Positions 11,871-21,412 of a DNA stretch of 64,000 nt are shown here, one piece after another. The notes beneath the pieces were generated by a model. It was not told the DNA's origin, searched no databases, and was given only the letters and a program-made list of their open reading frames with translations. The stretch is from an uncultured Cohaesibacter sp. Lineage in GTDB: Bacteria; Pseudomonadota; Alphaproteobacteria; Rhizobiales; Cohaesibacteraceae. The stretch covers positions 200,199 to 264,198 of the forward strand of contig NZ_OY759852.1 of assembly GCF_963662805.1 (NCBI RefSeq). Reading direction: 5' to 3'. The position numbers were made by a program, and so were the translations under genes. The stretch's first letter is position 1. Each line of letters starts with the position of its first letter.

Positions 11871-13142
11871 TCACCCAAATCGCCTCTGAGCTTCCAGAGC
11901 CAGCCCGACCCCGACAGACCCGAATGCGTCCCCGTCGACTATGCGAGCCTTGGGCACCATGTCGGTAAGGCTCTTGCGAATGTAGGGCACCTTGGTCGAT
12001 CCACCGGTGAGGAAAACAACCGTGATATCATCACCCTCAAGACCAGCCGTTTGAAGACCTTCGGCAATGGTTTTTCGAACCCGCTCCGTGCCATCTTCCA
12101 GCGCTTCAACCAGATGCTGTCTGGTCATTTCGGCGGAAAGGCCCTTTTCGATGAAGTCGAGAGAAAGCGCCGTTTGATCCAGCTCGGACAGGGCAACCTT
12201 GCTGGTCTCGACACCCAGTGCCAGACGATGGCCCTCGCGGAGCTCCAGCAGGTGAAGCAACCTGTCGAGCAGGTGCGGTTTGGTTGCCTCACGGCGAAGA
12301 TAGCGCAGATCTGCTTGTGTCTTGTGGTCGTAGAGGAAGTTGATTTTCTGCCAGGTCGCGAGATCATGATAGAAGCCGACAGGCATGAGACGGCCTTTCT
12401 TGATCATCGGGCTTTGATACCCCAACAACGGCATGACGCGCGCCAGAGAGAGCCAGCGATCAAAGTCCGTCCCGCCGACATGAACACCGGTGTTAGCAAG
12501 GATCGCGTCCCGGCTGTCCGCGCCGGTGGTTTCGTTTTTGGGAGAAACCTTAAGGATCGTGAAGTCAGAGGTACCACCGCCGATATCGATGATCAGGGCC
12601 GTCTCTTCGCTGTTCACCGTCTGCTGATAGTCGCGGGCAGCGGCCACTGGCTCAAACTCGAATTCGATGTCAGAAAAGCCAGCGTCCGAAGCAATGGCGC
12701 GCAGCGTCTCCTCCGCTTCGCGGTCAGCATCGGGATTGTAATCGACGAAGTGGACAGGACGCCCCATCACGACACGGCTGACCGAAGCCCCTATCTCGGC
12801 TTCGGCGGTACGCTTCATATGGGACAGGAAAAGACCAAGCACCGCCGTGAAGGGCTTGCGCTCCCTGCCGATCATGGTCGTCTCATGGATGGTCGGAGAG
12901 CCAAGGATCGACTTGAGCGCTCTCATCATGCGCCCTTCGCCACCCTCCATGTAGGTCGTGATTGCATCGCGGCCGAAATGGGTGCTGTTTTCCTCAAAAT
13001 CAAAGAAAAGAGTCGATGGCAGCGTGACTTCCTCGCCCTCGAGCTTGACCAACCTGGGGCGACCATCTTCGACGAGGCCGAGAGTTGAGTTGGAAGTGCC
13101 GAAATCAAGTCCACAACAAGCTTTGGTCTTCATGCTCTTCAT
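11871..13142 (-). CDS. Hsp70-family ATPase, YegD-like
   Basis: A ~423-residue protein with the actin/Hsp70 ATPase fold: phosphate-1 loop GLDFGTSNS at the N-terminus, phosphate-2 loop IDIGGGTSDF about mid-protein and the adenosine motif FLTGGSTKVP near the C-terminus. It lacks the substrate-binding domain of DnaK, which is ~640 residues, and matches the short YegD-type of unknown client. Starts at 13142 and 13133 are both possible. A terminator-like hairpin lies just 18 bases upstream of 13142, so its promoter must overlap the preceding gene or the hairpin must be read through. Confidence 0.88.
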   Translation of the reverse strand: MKSMKTKACCGLDFGTSNSTLGLVEDGRPRLVKLEGEEVTLPSTLFFDFEENSTHFGRDAITTYMEGGEGRMMRALKSILGSPTIHETTMIGRERKPFTAVLGLFLSHMKRTAEAEIGASVSRVVMGRPVHFVDYNPDADREAEETLRAIASDAGFSDIEFEFEPVAAARDYQQTVNSEETALIIDIGGGTSDFTILKVSPKNETTGADSRDAILANTGVHVGGTDFDRWLSLARVMPLLGYQSPMIKKGRLMPVGFYHDLATWQKINFLYDHKTQADLRYLRREATKPHLLDRLLHLLELREGHRLALGVETSKVALSELDQTALSLDFIEKGLSAEMTRQHLVEALEDGTERVRKTIAEGLQTAGLEGDDITVVFLTGGSTKVPYIRKSLTDMVPKARIVDGDAFGSVGVGLALEAQRRFG

Positions 13143-13163
13143 CCCCGCCTTACAAACAACAAA

Positions 13164-13191
13164 GCACCCGCCCGGCAATCCGGTCGGGTGC
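13164..13191 (-). terminator. Hairpin after the OsmC-hydrolase gene
   Basis: Outer arms GCACCCG and CGGGTGC with an inner CCGG pairing form a ~11-bp stem. On the minus strand it is followed by TTTGTTGTTT, an imperfect U-tract. It lies between the hydrolase/OsmC stop and the Hsp70-like start. Confidence 0.6.
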
Positions 13192-13241
13192 GAGGGTCGC
13201 GTCCTAGCATGGGATGGCGTCATTGGGAAGGGAGCGCAAAC

Positions 13242-14492
13242 CTATTCCACGAGTTTGGTAACGACTTTGCTTCCGTGCTCCAGTGTCTGGTGCACCGGAC
13301 AGTTGTCCGCGATGCGCAAGAGAGCCTGTTTCTGCTCTTCGGTCAAATCCCCTTCGAGTGTGATGAAACGCTCGAAATGATCAATTCTGCCCTTGGAATT
13401 GGCCTTGCTCTCGATCTCGTCAGCAGTACAGGCTGCACAGTCATCGCCATGGATTTTGCTGTGACACACTTCCGTCGCGATGTGATCAACGGGCAGTTTT
13501 TTGAGATCGGCATACATGCGCAGCGTCATGGTCGTGCAGGCACCAAGGGCGGTGGCAAGATAGTCGTAGGGTGACGGGCCGCTGTCCAAACCGCCAACAG
13601 AGGTCGGCTCATCGGCAATCAGCCGATAATGGCCAATCCGAACATGGTTCTGGAATTTTCCAAGGCCGGTTTCGGCAACGAGCGCGCCTTCCGGAATATC
13701 TTCCTCAGGCTCACCAGCGGCCTTTACGAAACGACTGGCCCAAGCGGCGATGACCTCAGCCGCGTAGATTGCATCTTCCTTACCGGTGAGAAGGTGATCG
13801 GCAGTATCGAGAGAGACGAAGCTTTTGGGATGCTTCGCTGCAAGGAAAATCTCGGAGGCATTGTCGATACCCACAGTCTCATCGAGCGGCGAATGCAGAA
13901 CCATCAGCGCCTTCTTCATCGTTGCGACACGCTCCGTCAGACTATGGCGCTCAAGGTCTTCCAGAAACTGTTTCTTGATCGTGAAGGGACGCCCCGCGAG
14001 ACTGACATCAGCCTTGCCGCTTTCACGGATTTCATCGAGATGGCAGGAAAAGTTATGCTGAACATGGCTCGCATCGGAGGGCGCTCCGATCGTGGCAACC
14101 GCCTCGGCTTCGGGAATATCTGCCGCTGCTGTCAATACCGCAGCTCCTCCGAGTGAATGCCCGACAAGGAGGCTCGGCCCCGCTATTGCTTCGCGCAGCA
14201 TATCCGAGGCGCGGACGAGATCTGCAATGTTGGAGGAAAAGTTGGTATCGACAAAGTCGCCTTCGGATGTTCCAAGACCGGTAAAATCGAAACGCAACAC
14301 GGCAAATCCGCGGGCAGCAAGACCGGAGGCAATCTGTCTGGCGGCAAAGATGTCTTTTGAACAGGTAAAGCAGTGAGCGAAAATCGCTGTCGCTCTGATG
14401 GGACCCGAGGGCAGATCCAGTCTGGCCTGAAGCTCATCCCCTAAGGACCCTTCAAAGCTCAACTGTTGGGTAGAATGCTGTTTCCTGACCAT
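13242..14492 (-). CDS. Bifunctional alpha/beta hydrolase - OsmC-like fusion protein
   Basis: A 416-residue two-domain protein. Residues ~1-260 are an alpha/beta hydrolase with the nucleophile elbow GHSLGG and a C-terminal DHLL histidine. Residues ~270-416 are an OsmC/Ohr-type domain whose cysteines appear in DDCAACTADE and NCPVHQTLEH. OsmC-type proteins reduce organic peroxides, and the fused hydrolase is usually assigned to an unknown ester substrate. This fusion architecture is known in proteobacteria, so the gene is intact and not a mis-join. Substrates are not predictable. Confidence 0.92.
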   Translation of the reverse strand: MVRKQHSTQQLSFEGSLGDELQARLDLPSGPIRATAIFAHCFTCSKDIFAARQIASGLAARGFAVLRFDFTGLGTSEGDFVDTNFSSNIADLVRASDMLREAIAGPSLLVGHSLGGAAVLTAAADIPEAEAVATIGAPSDASHVQHNFSCHLDEIRESGKADVSLAGRPFTIKKQFLEDLERHSLTERVATMKKALMVLHSPLDETVGIDNASEIFLAAKHPKSFVSLDTADHLLTGKEDAIYAAEVIAAWASRFVKAAGEPEEDIPEGALVAETGLGKFQNHVRIGHYRLIADEPTSVGGLDSGPSPYDYLATALGACTTMTLRMYADLKKLPVDHIATEVCHSKIHGDDCAACTADEIESKANSKGRIDHFERFITLEGDLTEEQKQALLRIADNCPVHQTLEHGSKVVTKLVE

Positions 14493-14581
14493 CTCTTTGC
14501 CCCATTTCCTCTATCGGATCCTGAAGAGCGACCTGCTCACCGGAAGATCCTCAATGTAGGCGTGATGGCCTGCTTTGCCAG

Positions 14582-15091
14582 TCAGTTGTTGCTCTCTTCA
14601 AATAATATTTTCTTGAGGCGTGCTTGCTCTTCTTCGCTCAGGCTGTCGCTTCCTGCCCTTTTTGCACGAGCAGCCGCAAGCTTGTTCTTGCGATAGAGCC
14701 GCAGAACGACAATCACGCCCAGCAAGAGAACCAGCGGGCCAAACAGCCATAGGATAAGGTTCTTGGCTGAAAAGGTCGGTTTGAGCAGGACGAATTCGCC
14801 ATAGCGGCTGACAAGAAAATCCTTTACCTCACCGTCACTATCGCCAGCCTCAAGACGCTCACGAACCAGAACACGCAAATCGTGAGCGAGCGGCGCATCG
14901 GAATCGTCAATGGACTGGTTCTGACACACAAGGCAGCGAAGTCCAGTAGATATGTCACGGGCTCTTTGTTCAAGCACCGGGTCATCAAGCATTTCATCCG
15001 GAGTAACCGCGTAGCTTGATGCAACAGGCGCTATCAGCGAAATGGCAACAAGCAAAGAAGCCAACAGGCGAGACAGGTTGAGAGACTTCAT
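14582..15091 (-). CDS. ccmH: Cytochrome c maturation protein CcmH (CycL)
   Basis: A 169-residue membrane-anchored thiol protein. A signal peptide (residues 1-28) leads to the periplasmic domain with the redox motif LRCLVCQNQS, and a membrane helix follows at about 105-127. CcmH reduces or presents apocytochrome c thiols for haem ligation with CcmF. It is the last gene of the ccmI-ccmE-ccmF-ccmH run and begins 28 bases after ccmF. The start at 15091 was chosen because it gives a clean signal peptide; longer in-frame extensions overlap ccmF. Confidence 0.95.
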   Translation of the reverse strand: MKSLNLSRLLASLLVAISLIAPVASSYAVTPDEMLDDPVLEQRARDISTGLRCLVCQNQSIDDSDAPLAHDLRVLVRERLEAGDSDGEVKDFLVSRYGEFVLLKPTFSAKNLILWLFGPLVLLLGVIVVLRLYRKNKLAAARAKRAGSDSLSEEEQARLKKILFEESNN

Positions 15092-15119
15092 GTTGGAGCA
15101 ATCCCTTTCGTTCGCGCAC

Positions 15120-17111
15120 TCAGGCGTTGCCTGCGGCTTCTCTGGCCCGACCCTTGCGAGCCGGTGCGCCAATCCGAAGACGTCTGTCGGATAGTGAAAC
15201 GGCCCCACCCAGGAACATCACCAAAGTGCCCAGCCAGATGAAGGTCACCCATGGTTTGTAATAGATCCGGACAGCAATGCCACCACTGTCCTGCTGATCG
15301 CCAAGTGACATGTAAAGCTGCGTCACCCCCCAAATGGTGTGAATTGCCGTTTCGGTCGTCGGCATGTTGTGGGATGTGTAGACCCTCTTGACCGGATGCA
15401 GTTCTGCGACTTGTTTGCCCGACTTAGTCACGATGAAGGTGCCTGCAAGATCGGCATAGTTGAAAGCAGCACTTTGTTTGAATCCGGTAAACTCAAACTC
15501 GTAGCCTGAAAGGCTGGTTTTGTCGCCGGGCTTCATGACAAGAATGTTTTCCGTCTGATAGGTGCTGGCAACAATCAGCCCAAGTACCGTCATGCCCAAA
15601 CCGAAATGGCCGAATGCCGTCCCCCATACCGTTCTGGGAAGCCCTTTGAGACGAGAAAGAGAGGTGCCGAGCGGCAATTTGAAGAGACCGATCCGCAACT
15701 GGATTTCCGCAAGAGCGCCAACCATCACCCAAACCGCTAGCCCAATGCCAAGTGGAGCCAGCGCATTCGCCCCATAGAGGAATGCGTAGCAGACAGCGAC
15801 GACAAACAGCGTGACGCCAAAGGCTACATAAAGGCGCTGTATCGCTCCGTACAAGTCCCCGCGCTTCCATGCCAGAAGCGGGCCGAACGGCACGGCCAGC
15901 AAAAGCGGGATCATCATCAGGCCGAAGGTCGCATTAAAGAAGGGCGCACCGACTGAAATCTTGGCGCCAGTCGTTGCTTCCAGAGCGAGCGGATAAAGCG
16001 TCCCCACCAGAACGGCGGCTGTTGCAGCAGACAGGATCAGATTGTTGAAGACCAAAGATCCTTCGCGCGAGATGGGTGCAAAGATTCCGCCTTGCTTCAA
16101 GAGCGGCGCTCTCCATGCGAACAACGCCAGACCGCCGCCGATGAACCCCACAAGAAGCGCGAGAATGAAGACGCCGCGCGATGGATCCGTCGCAAAGGTG
16201 TGGACTGATGTCAAAACACCGGAACGCACCAGAAATGTGCCAAGCAGCGAGAGAGAGAAGGTCAGGATCGAAAGCAGGATAGTCCAAACCTTCAGAGCGC
16301 CGCGCTTCTCCATCACGATGGCGGAATGTAACAGAGCGGTGCCGCTGAGCCATGGCATGAAGGAGGCGTTTTCAACCGGGTCCCAGAACCAGTAGCCGCC
16401 CCAGCCGAGCTCGTAATAGGCCCAGTAGGAGCCCATGGAAATGCCGAGCGTCAAAAGGGCCCAGGCGACGAGAACCCATGGACGCACGAAACGCGCCCAA
16501 GCGGCATCGATACGCCCTTCGAGCAATGCCGCGATTGAGAAGGCAAAAGCGATCGAGAAACCCACATATCCGAGGTAAAGCAGAGGCGGATGAAGCGCGA
16601 GACCAATGTCCTGCAGGATCGGATTGAGATCCCGTCCTTCGATCGGCAGGTTCGCTGTCGAGATCCGATGAAACGGGTTCGACGTCATCAACACGAACAA
16701 CAGAAAAGCAGCCGTAATCCATCCCTGAACTGCCAGCGTGTTGGCCTTCAGTTTTGGCGGCAGATTGCGGCCGAACACGCCAACAAGCGCACCGAAGATC
16801 ACCAGAATGAAGACCCACAGCAGCATTGAGCCTTCGTGGTTGCCCCAGACGGAGGTGTATTTGAACAGCAGCGGCATGTCAGAATGGCTGTTCTCCCAGA
16901 CATTCTGAACGGAAAAATCAGACGTGACATACGCATGTGTGAGAGCAGCAAAGGAGAGCCCGACGAACAGAAACTGAGTGACCGCAACCGGGGTCGCCAC
17001 TGCCATCATGCGGCTGTCAGCGGTCTGAGCTCCCCAGATTGGCACAACCGATTGGACGAGAGCCAAAGCGAATGCGAGAATGAGCATGAAATGGCCAAGC
17101 TCAACGATCAT
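15120..17111 (-). CDS. ccmF: Haem lyase CcmF (CycK)
   Basis: A 663-residue polytopic membrane protein with about fifteen membrane helices, of the usual family length. The tryptophan-rich haem-handling signature GWGGYWFWDPVENASFMPW is present around residue 235-255, as are the surrounding conserved histidines. Together with CcmH and CcmI it attaches haem from holo-CcmE to apocytochrome c in the periplasm. It starts 52 bases after ccmE, within the ccm operon. Confidence 0.97.
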   Translation of the reverse strand: MIVELGHFMLILAFALALVQSVVPIWGAQTADSRMMAVATPVAVTQFLFVGLSFAALTHAYVTSDFSVQNVWENSHSDMPLLFKYTSVWGNHEGSMLLWVFILVIFGALVGVFGRNLPPKLKANTLAVQGWITAAFLLFVLMTSNPFHRISTANLPIEGRDLNPILQDIGLALHPPLLYLGYVGFSIAFAFSIAALLEGRIDAAWARFVRPWVLVAWALLTLGISMGSYWAYYELGWGGYWFWDPVENASFMPWLSGTALLHSAIVMEKRGALKVWTILLSILTFSLSLLGTFLVRSGVLTSVHTFATDPSRGVFILALLVGFIGGGLALFAWRAPLLKQGGIFAPISREGSLVFNNLILSAATAAVLVGTLYPLALEATTGAKISVGAPFFNATFGLMMIPLLLAVPFGPLLAWKRGDLYGAIQRLYVAFGVTLFVVAVCYAFLYGANALAPLGIGLAVWVMVGALAEIQLRIGLFKLPLGTSLSRLKGLPRTVWGTAFGHFGLGMTVLGLIVASTYQTENILVMKPGDKTSLSGYEFEFTGFKQSAAFNYADLAGTFIVTKSGKQVAELHPVKRVYTSHNMPTTETAIHTIWGVTQLYMSLGDQQDSGGIAVRIYYKPWVTFIWLGTLVMFLGGAVSLSDRRLRIGAPARKGRAREAAGNA

Positions 17112-17163
17112 GAAATCTCTCCGGTTCTATTTGTTCCGTTCATCAGCATCTTGTCGGACTGGA

Positions 17164-17619
17164 TCAATTTACCTGTGCCTCTTGCTCGCTGCCCTTCCAC
17201 TGCCCCTGCTCCTTGATCGCCTCGGCCACTTCCTTGGGCATGTAGTTTTCATCGTGTTTGGCGAGCACAGTATCGGCAACAAACACGCCATCGGGCGACA
17301 GACTGCCTTCCGTCACGACGCCCTGCCCTTCCCGGAACAAGTCAGGCAAAATCCCATTGTAGGCGACCTTAACGTCCGAACCACCATCGGTCACCACGAA
17401 AGAGACTTCGGTGCCCTGCCCTCGGATCAGCGTCTCTTCCTTGACGAGACCGCCTAGTCTGAAGCGCTGCCCCGGTTGGACACCTTTCTCAACAATGTCA
17501 CTGGGGCTGTTGAAGAAGACAATCTGATCCTGAAGAGCAAACAGAATGAGGCCAACGGCAGCAAAGAGGACTGCGCCCGCTCCTCCAATCATCATCATCC
17601 GGCGTTGTTTTCTCGTCAT
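17164..17619 (-). CDS. ccmE: Haem chaperone CcmE (CycJ)
   Basis: A 151-residue protein with one N-terminal membrane anchor (about residues 8-28) and an OB-fold periplasmic domain. The motif LAKHDENYMP carries the histidine that binds haem covalently and the conserved tyrosine. It ferries haem to CcmF. It sits between ccmI and ccmF in the operon, and its length and C-terminal acidic tail are typical. Confidence 0.97.
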   Translation of the reverse strand: MTRKQRRMMMIGGAGAVLFAAVGLILFALQDQIVFFNSPSDIVEKGVQPGQRFRLGGLVKEETLIRGQGTEVSFVVTDGGSDVKVAYNGILPDLFREGQGVVTEGSLSPDGVFVADTVLAKHDENYMPKEVAEAIKEQGQWKGSEQEAQVN

Positions 17620-17690
17620 GACTTGATCCTATCCTGAAACCTTCGGTCTGATCGCGTTCGGCGCGTCTTCAAGCGAACCGGCTCTTGCTG

Positions 17691-18890
17691 TCATTGTGTG
17701 ACTGATATTCCCAAAGACCGTGCAGCGGCCTTCACTTTTTCAAGACCATCAAGGTCTGATTGCAGAGCAACCAGCGCTTTGCTGACGCTCTTGGCGGCCA
17801 TGTCCGGACGATTGAGAACCAGTTCGGCTCGGATGAGCTGAACCCATTCATCCGCAGTCCCGCCACGTTCATCAAGGCGCTCCGAAAGCCGGGTCACCAT
17901 TCCTTCGATCATATCCTTGCGGTCGTCGGCGTCCATCTCTGCGGCCGCTTCCATATCGTCGCGCGTCGGGCCTGCCAAAGTATCAGCGCCGTCATCGGAG
18001 GCGGCATTGTTGCCTTGATCGGCTGCGGCACTTTCGTCTTGCTGTCGCTTTTGAATTGCGGAAATCTGGCTCTTGGAGAATGACACCCAAGGTGCATCAT
18101 CTTCAGAATCGTCAATCAGAGACTGCCATGCTTGAATGGCTTCATCTCCCTTGCCCTGTTGCCCAAGAGCAATGGCAAGAAAGAAGCGGGGCTTTGGATG
18201 GTCGGGGTCAAGCTTGTTTGCCTTGAGGAATAGATCCAATGCTTCCTTGGAAACGATCCCCGCGTCCCGGACAACCAGAGCCTCTCCAAGATTGGACAAG
18301 CCCAAGAGGCTTTCTCCTTCAAGCCGTAGAACATTGCGATATGCCCTTGTGGCATCTTCGGTGCGACGCATGGAAAGATAGATCGGAGCAAGGCGCTTCC
18401 AGCCTTCCAGATCATCGGGATTGTTCATCAGTCTGTGTTCAGCCGACGCAACCAATTCGGTCATACTCTGTTGTTCGGGCGGTTTGCTGAGCCGACTGGC
18501 GAGTGGCTGGCTCTGCAAGCCCGGAGAGCCGAGCATGACATAAAGGCCGAGCGAGCACAGAGGAATGATGAATAGCACAGCCATCGCAGCAACGCGCGCG
18601 CTGGATTGGCCTGTTGATTTGCGGTCTGTCTTTGAGAGTTTTGCCTCTTCTTTGTCGATCGCGGTCTGAGCATTCAGCAATCTGCGCGCAACCTCAGTTC
18701 GCGCGGCTTCAGCTTCCGTTTCATCGATCAGGCCACGCTCGACATCGCCTTCAATTTCCTTCAATTGCGACGTGTAAACGGTCAGATCATAGGAATCCGC
18801 ACTCTCCATTTTGCGCGCCCGACGCGTCAACGGATAGATGACAACTGCAACTGAAATGGCGGTGATCAGTCCCGCAAAGATCCAAAACAT
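17691..18890 (-). CDS. ccmI: Cytochrome c biogenesis protein CcmI (CycH)
   Basis: A ~399-residue protein: two membrane helices (about 2-22 and 95-115) around a leucine-zipper-like loop, then a periplasmic TPR domain (about 150-300) that holds apocytochrome c. The acidic low-complexity stretch near 285-310 separates the TPR from the C-terminal domain. It is the first gene of ccmI-E-F-H. The ATG at 18890 was preferred over one 36 bases upstream because it places the first helix at the N-terminus. Confidence 0.93.
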   Translation of the reverse strand: MFWIFAGLITAISVAVVIYPLTRRARKMESADSYDLTVYTSQLKEIEGDVERGLIDETEAEAARTEVARRLLNAQTAIDKEEAKLSKTDRKSTGQSSARVAAMAVLFIIPLCSLGLYVMLGSPGLQSQPLASRLSKPPEQQSMTELVASAEHRLMNNPDDLEGWKRLAPIYLSMRRTEDATRAYRNVLRLEGESLLGLSNLGEALVVRDAGIVSKEALDLFLKANKLDPDHPKPRFFLAIALGQQGKGDEAIQAWQSLIDDSEDDAPWVSFSKSQISAIQKRQQDESAAADQGNNAASDDGADTLAGPTRDDMEAAAEMDADDRKDMIEGMVTRLSERLDERGGTADEWVQLIRAELVLNRPDMAAKSVSKALVALQSDLDGLEKVKAAARSLGISVTQ

Positions 18891-19093
18891 GAAGGCCCTG
18901 CTTTTACTTCGGTTTGGCACAAGCAATCCGCTTTTGCCCTCGAAGTCAAATTAACTCATGTTCATTCGGCTCTAGAATGTTTTTAATCAAGAAAACCGCA
19001 ATATTACAAAGTTTTAATGTGCAGGAAAGCTATTCCGGAGAAGTGCCTGAATGTATTGCGCAAGAAGAGCCAAAAGCTAATCCGAAATGCAGA

Positions 19094-20491
19094 TCAGGCT
19101 TCGGCAACTTTGAGCTCTGGCACCGACGCGGCGGCCTTGAGCTGCCGCTGTAAAGCATTGGCGTAATTCTCGTCAACTATCTGACGAGCAAAGGAGATTG
19201 CGGCCTCGCCAAGAGCCTTGCAAGTGGCTACGTCATCCCCTTTTGCCTGACGAGTTCTGTCCACGAGCGACGTGGAGAGGATTTCGAAGGACTGATCCAA
19301 CTCCTTGCGGGACCGCGTAACAGGTCCATTGAGAGCGAGGCTCTCTTTCATCCGTTCTGCGTGATAGAAGATCTGAATAGCTTTTGTCGCGTCGGCAATG
19401 ACATTTTCGTCATAATGTTCATCGGATCCGCTCTTTGGAGCCTTAAGAGCCTTTCGCATAAGACCGGGAGCCGACTCGACCTCATTCTTCAGTATCTCGG
19501 ACAGCCGGGATTTCATACCGGACAAGGCCTTGCCCCAAGGGCTCTGCGACGGGATTTCAAGTTCGGTCTCAACTGCTTTTGCCAGATTTCTCCAACTGGC
19601 AAGGCTAGCGATGAGGGCATCCAGATCCGAATTGTCCTTGAACTGCGTTTCAAATGCCGTGAGATAGGCTTCCAGATCTGCAAAAACCTGATGAATTGCA
19701 GGCGAATAAACCGTGGCTGCGATCTGAATCGCGTCATCCGAGCCAGCCAGCTTGGAAGCGACTTGAACGCGCAATCTTGGTGCTGCCAATCTGGACGTGA
19801 TTGCCGAGAAGACCCAAGGGCTCTTCATCGGGGACTGCTGAATGTATTTGCAGACAGCGCCGTAGGCTTCCTCACCCTCAGGGGAACTCCAGCTGAGAAT
19901 TTCATCCGGCAGTTTGGAGATGACTGGTAGAAGCGGCTTCAGGTTGTCAGAAGCGGCCAGAACTTCCAGCATGTCTTCATAGACGTTGCGGCCACCGAGT
20001 TGACTGGCGAGTTTCTGTTCTCCCCCGATTTCCCGCATCATCGTCTTGATCTTGCGATTGCTCGCTTGAAGCAACTCGTCCCTCATCATCATGCTCCGGC
20101 CAGCTATGTCTTTGCTGTCCATCCCATTGCATGGCATCTTCAGACGTTCTTGCTGTTCTGCCGTCGCCACATCGCGTTCGACCCAGGTCCAAATCTTATC
20201 GATCGAGGTTGGACTTATGCGGGCCTTCTGCTTGGCGACATGATCTATGGCTGAGATAAAGGGCTGGCTGGGTTTGAAAAACTCTTCCCTGACGAAATTG
20301 TTCAACGTGACCAAAGGTTCGTCTTCGCGAAGAACATTGCGCAAGGCAGCAAGAATCAGCATAGAGGCCGCATCGCTTTTGCCTTCCCGCTCTCCACTCT
20401 CGAGGCTTCGCAGCAAAAGTTTCTGTGCACTCTCCGACAAAGTTGAAAGATAGAGAGATAGCTTCTCTTTCAGCTTTTCGCTATCTGCCAT
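19094..20491 (-). CDS. Uncharacterised 465-residue soluble protein
   Basis: I do not recognise this protein. It is predicted to be almost wholly alpha-helical and cytoplasmic, without signal peptide, membrane segment, Walker motif or obvious repeat. The N-terminal ~60 residues (SLYLSTLSESAQKLLLRSLE) look like a small helical module, and the C-terminus (ARQIVDENYANALQRQL) is again helical. It stands alone between the ccm operon and a lipoprotein gene. Codon use looks like its neighbours. The clean long frame and typical start support a real gene. Confidence 0.8.
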   Translation of the reverse strand: MADSEKLKEKLSLYLSTLSESAQKLLLRSLESGEREGKSDAASMLILAALRNVLREDEPLVTLNNFVREEFFKPSQPFISAIDHVAKQKARISPTSIDKIWTWVERDVATAEQQERLKMPCNGMDSKDIAGRSMMMRDELLQASNRKIKTMMREIGGEQKLASQLGGRNVYEDMLEVLAASDNLKPLLPVISKLPDEILSWSSPEGEEAYGAVCKYIQQSPMKSPWVFSAITSRLAAPRLRVQVASKLAGSDDAIQIAATVYSPAIHQVFADLEAYLTAFETQFKDNSDLDALIASLASWRNLAKAVETELEIPSQSPWGKALSGMKSRLSEILKNEVESAPGLMRKALKAPKSGSDEHYDENVIADATKAIQIFYHAERMKESLALNGPVTRSRKELDQSFEILSTSLVDRTRQAKGDDVATCKALGEAAISFARQIVDENYANALQRQLKAAASVPELKVAEA

Positions 20492-20606
20492 TGATCACAC
20501 CAAACTGGCTTTCTAGAGTTATTCCATCCGTTATTTAATCCTCGTAAACCATTAATATTTCCTATCTTCAGCTCGGCTTTTTTACCAATGAAGCCAATTG
20601 TGAAAA

Positions 20607-20641
20607 GAAAAAGGGCCCGCCGGAATGGCGCGCCCTTTTCG
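20607..20641 (-). terminator. Intrinsic terminator after glycine-zipper lipoprotein gene
   Basis: On the minus strand AAAAGGGC...GCCCTTTTTC forms a ~12-bp stem with one mismatch and a 5-base loop, followed by CTTTTC. It lies about 40 bases beyond the lipoprotein stop. Confidence 0.75.
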
Positions 20642-20678
20642 CACAAAACTGTCTTGAAAAGTCAGATTTCTCTGACAA

Positions 20679-21152
20679 TCAGCTCACAGGACGCCAAGTC
20701 CCGTCTGCCTGACGGCATGCCTGCCCGCGCGCAGTCTGCGGCTGACCATCGATATAAATGGTGTGCGTGTAGTCGCGGCAGGTCAGATTGTTGGTCGTGT
20801 AGGCCTGAGTGGGCACGATCTGACCATAGTGACCGTTGTCTGGGTTGTTCCAGGAAACCGGAGCGCCAGAACGGCCATATTCGAGTGCTCGGCTCTGTGC
20901 TTCGTATGCCAGACGTCGGTCGTTGTCATCCATCATCTTGCCGATGGAAGCACCCACAAAGCCGCCTATTACAGCGCCAGCTGCGGTCGCAATCACGCGC
21001 CCTTCGCCGCCACCAATCTGATTGCCCAGCAGGCCACCTGCGACGGCACCTGTCAGACCACCAACAGTCTGTTTCGGACCCAAACCAGTTTCCTGACAGC
21101 CCGCCAAACCGACACCCATCACTGCAACAATTGCAATCAAGCTCTTTTTCAT
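20679..21152 (-). CDS. Glycine-zipper 2TM outer-membrane lipoprotein
   Basis: A 157-residue lipoprotein. The signal peptide ends in the lipobox VGLAGC (C19). A glycine zipper (about residues 30-72, rich in GxxxG) matches the Rickettsia 17-kDa surface-antigen type, and a C-terminal domain carries two cysteines and ends TWRPVS. Such proteins associate with the outer membrane and may help its integrity. It is monocistronic, with its own terminator and a 260-base upstream gap. Confidence 0.9.
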   Translation of the reverse strand: MKKSLIAIVAVMGVGLAGCQETGLGPKQTVGGLTGAVAGGLLGNQIGGGEGRVIATAAGAVIGGFVGASIGKMMDDNDRRLAYEAQSRALEYGRSGAPVSWNNPDNGHYGQIVPTQAYTTNNLTCRDYTHTIYIDGQPQTARGQACRQADGTWRPVS

Positions 21153-21412
21153 TATCAGCCCCTGTTCATTTCGACCGTTATGAAACGGCCTAGCTCTTTT
21201 CCTTCGAGCAACCCGATATTCGAGTCGCCTGCGCCATCTTTTGCGCTTCAGGTAAGTAACGCGTAAATAGATTTAAAGGTTCCACCAATTCTTTTTCTAC
21301 CCAGAACAGGTGTCAGCTTTTCAATCATGGCGATAAGGATTGATCATGTCGAAAGTTTGGCGTTTACCAGATATTTCACATCTTCCACGCCTGTTGGCGG
21401 CCGCGTAGTGCC

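Noticed and set aside
11796..13088. 430-codon plus-strand open frame over the Hsp70-like gene
   Set aside because: Antisense shadow; the minus-strand gene has all Hsp70 ATPase motifs.
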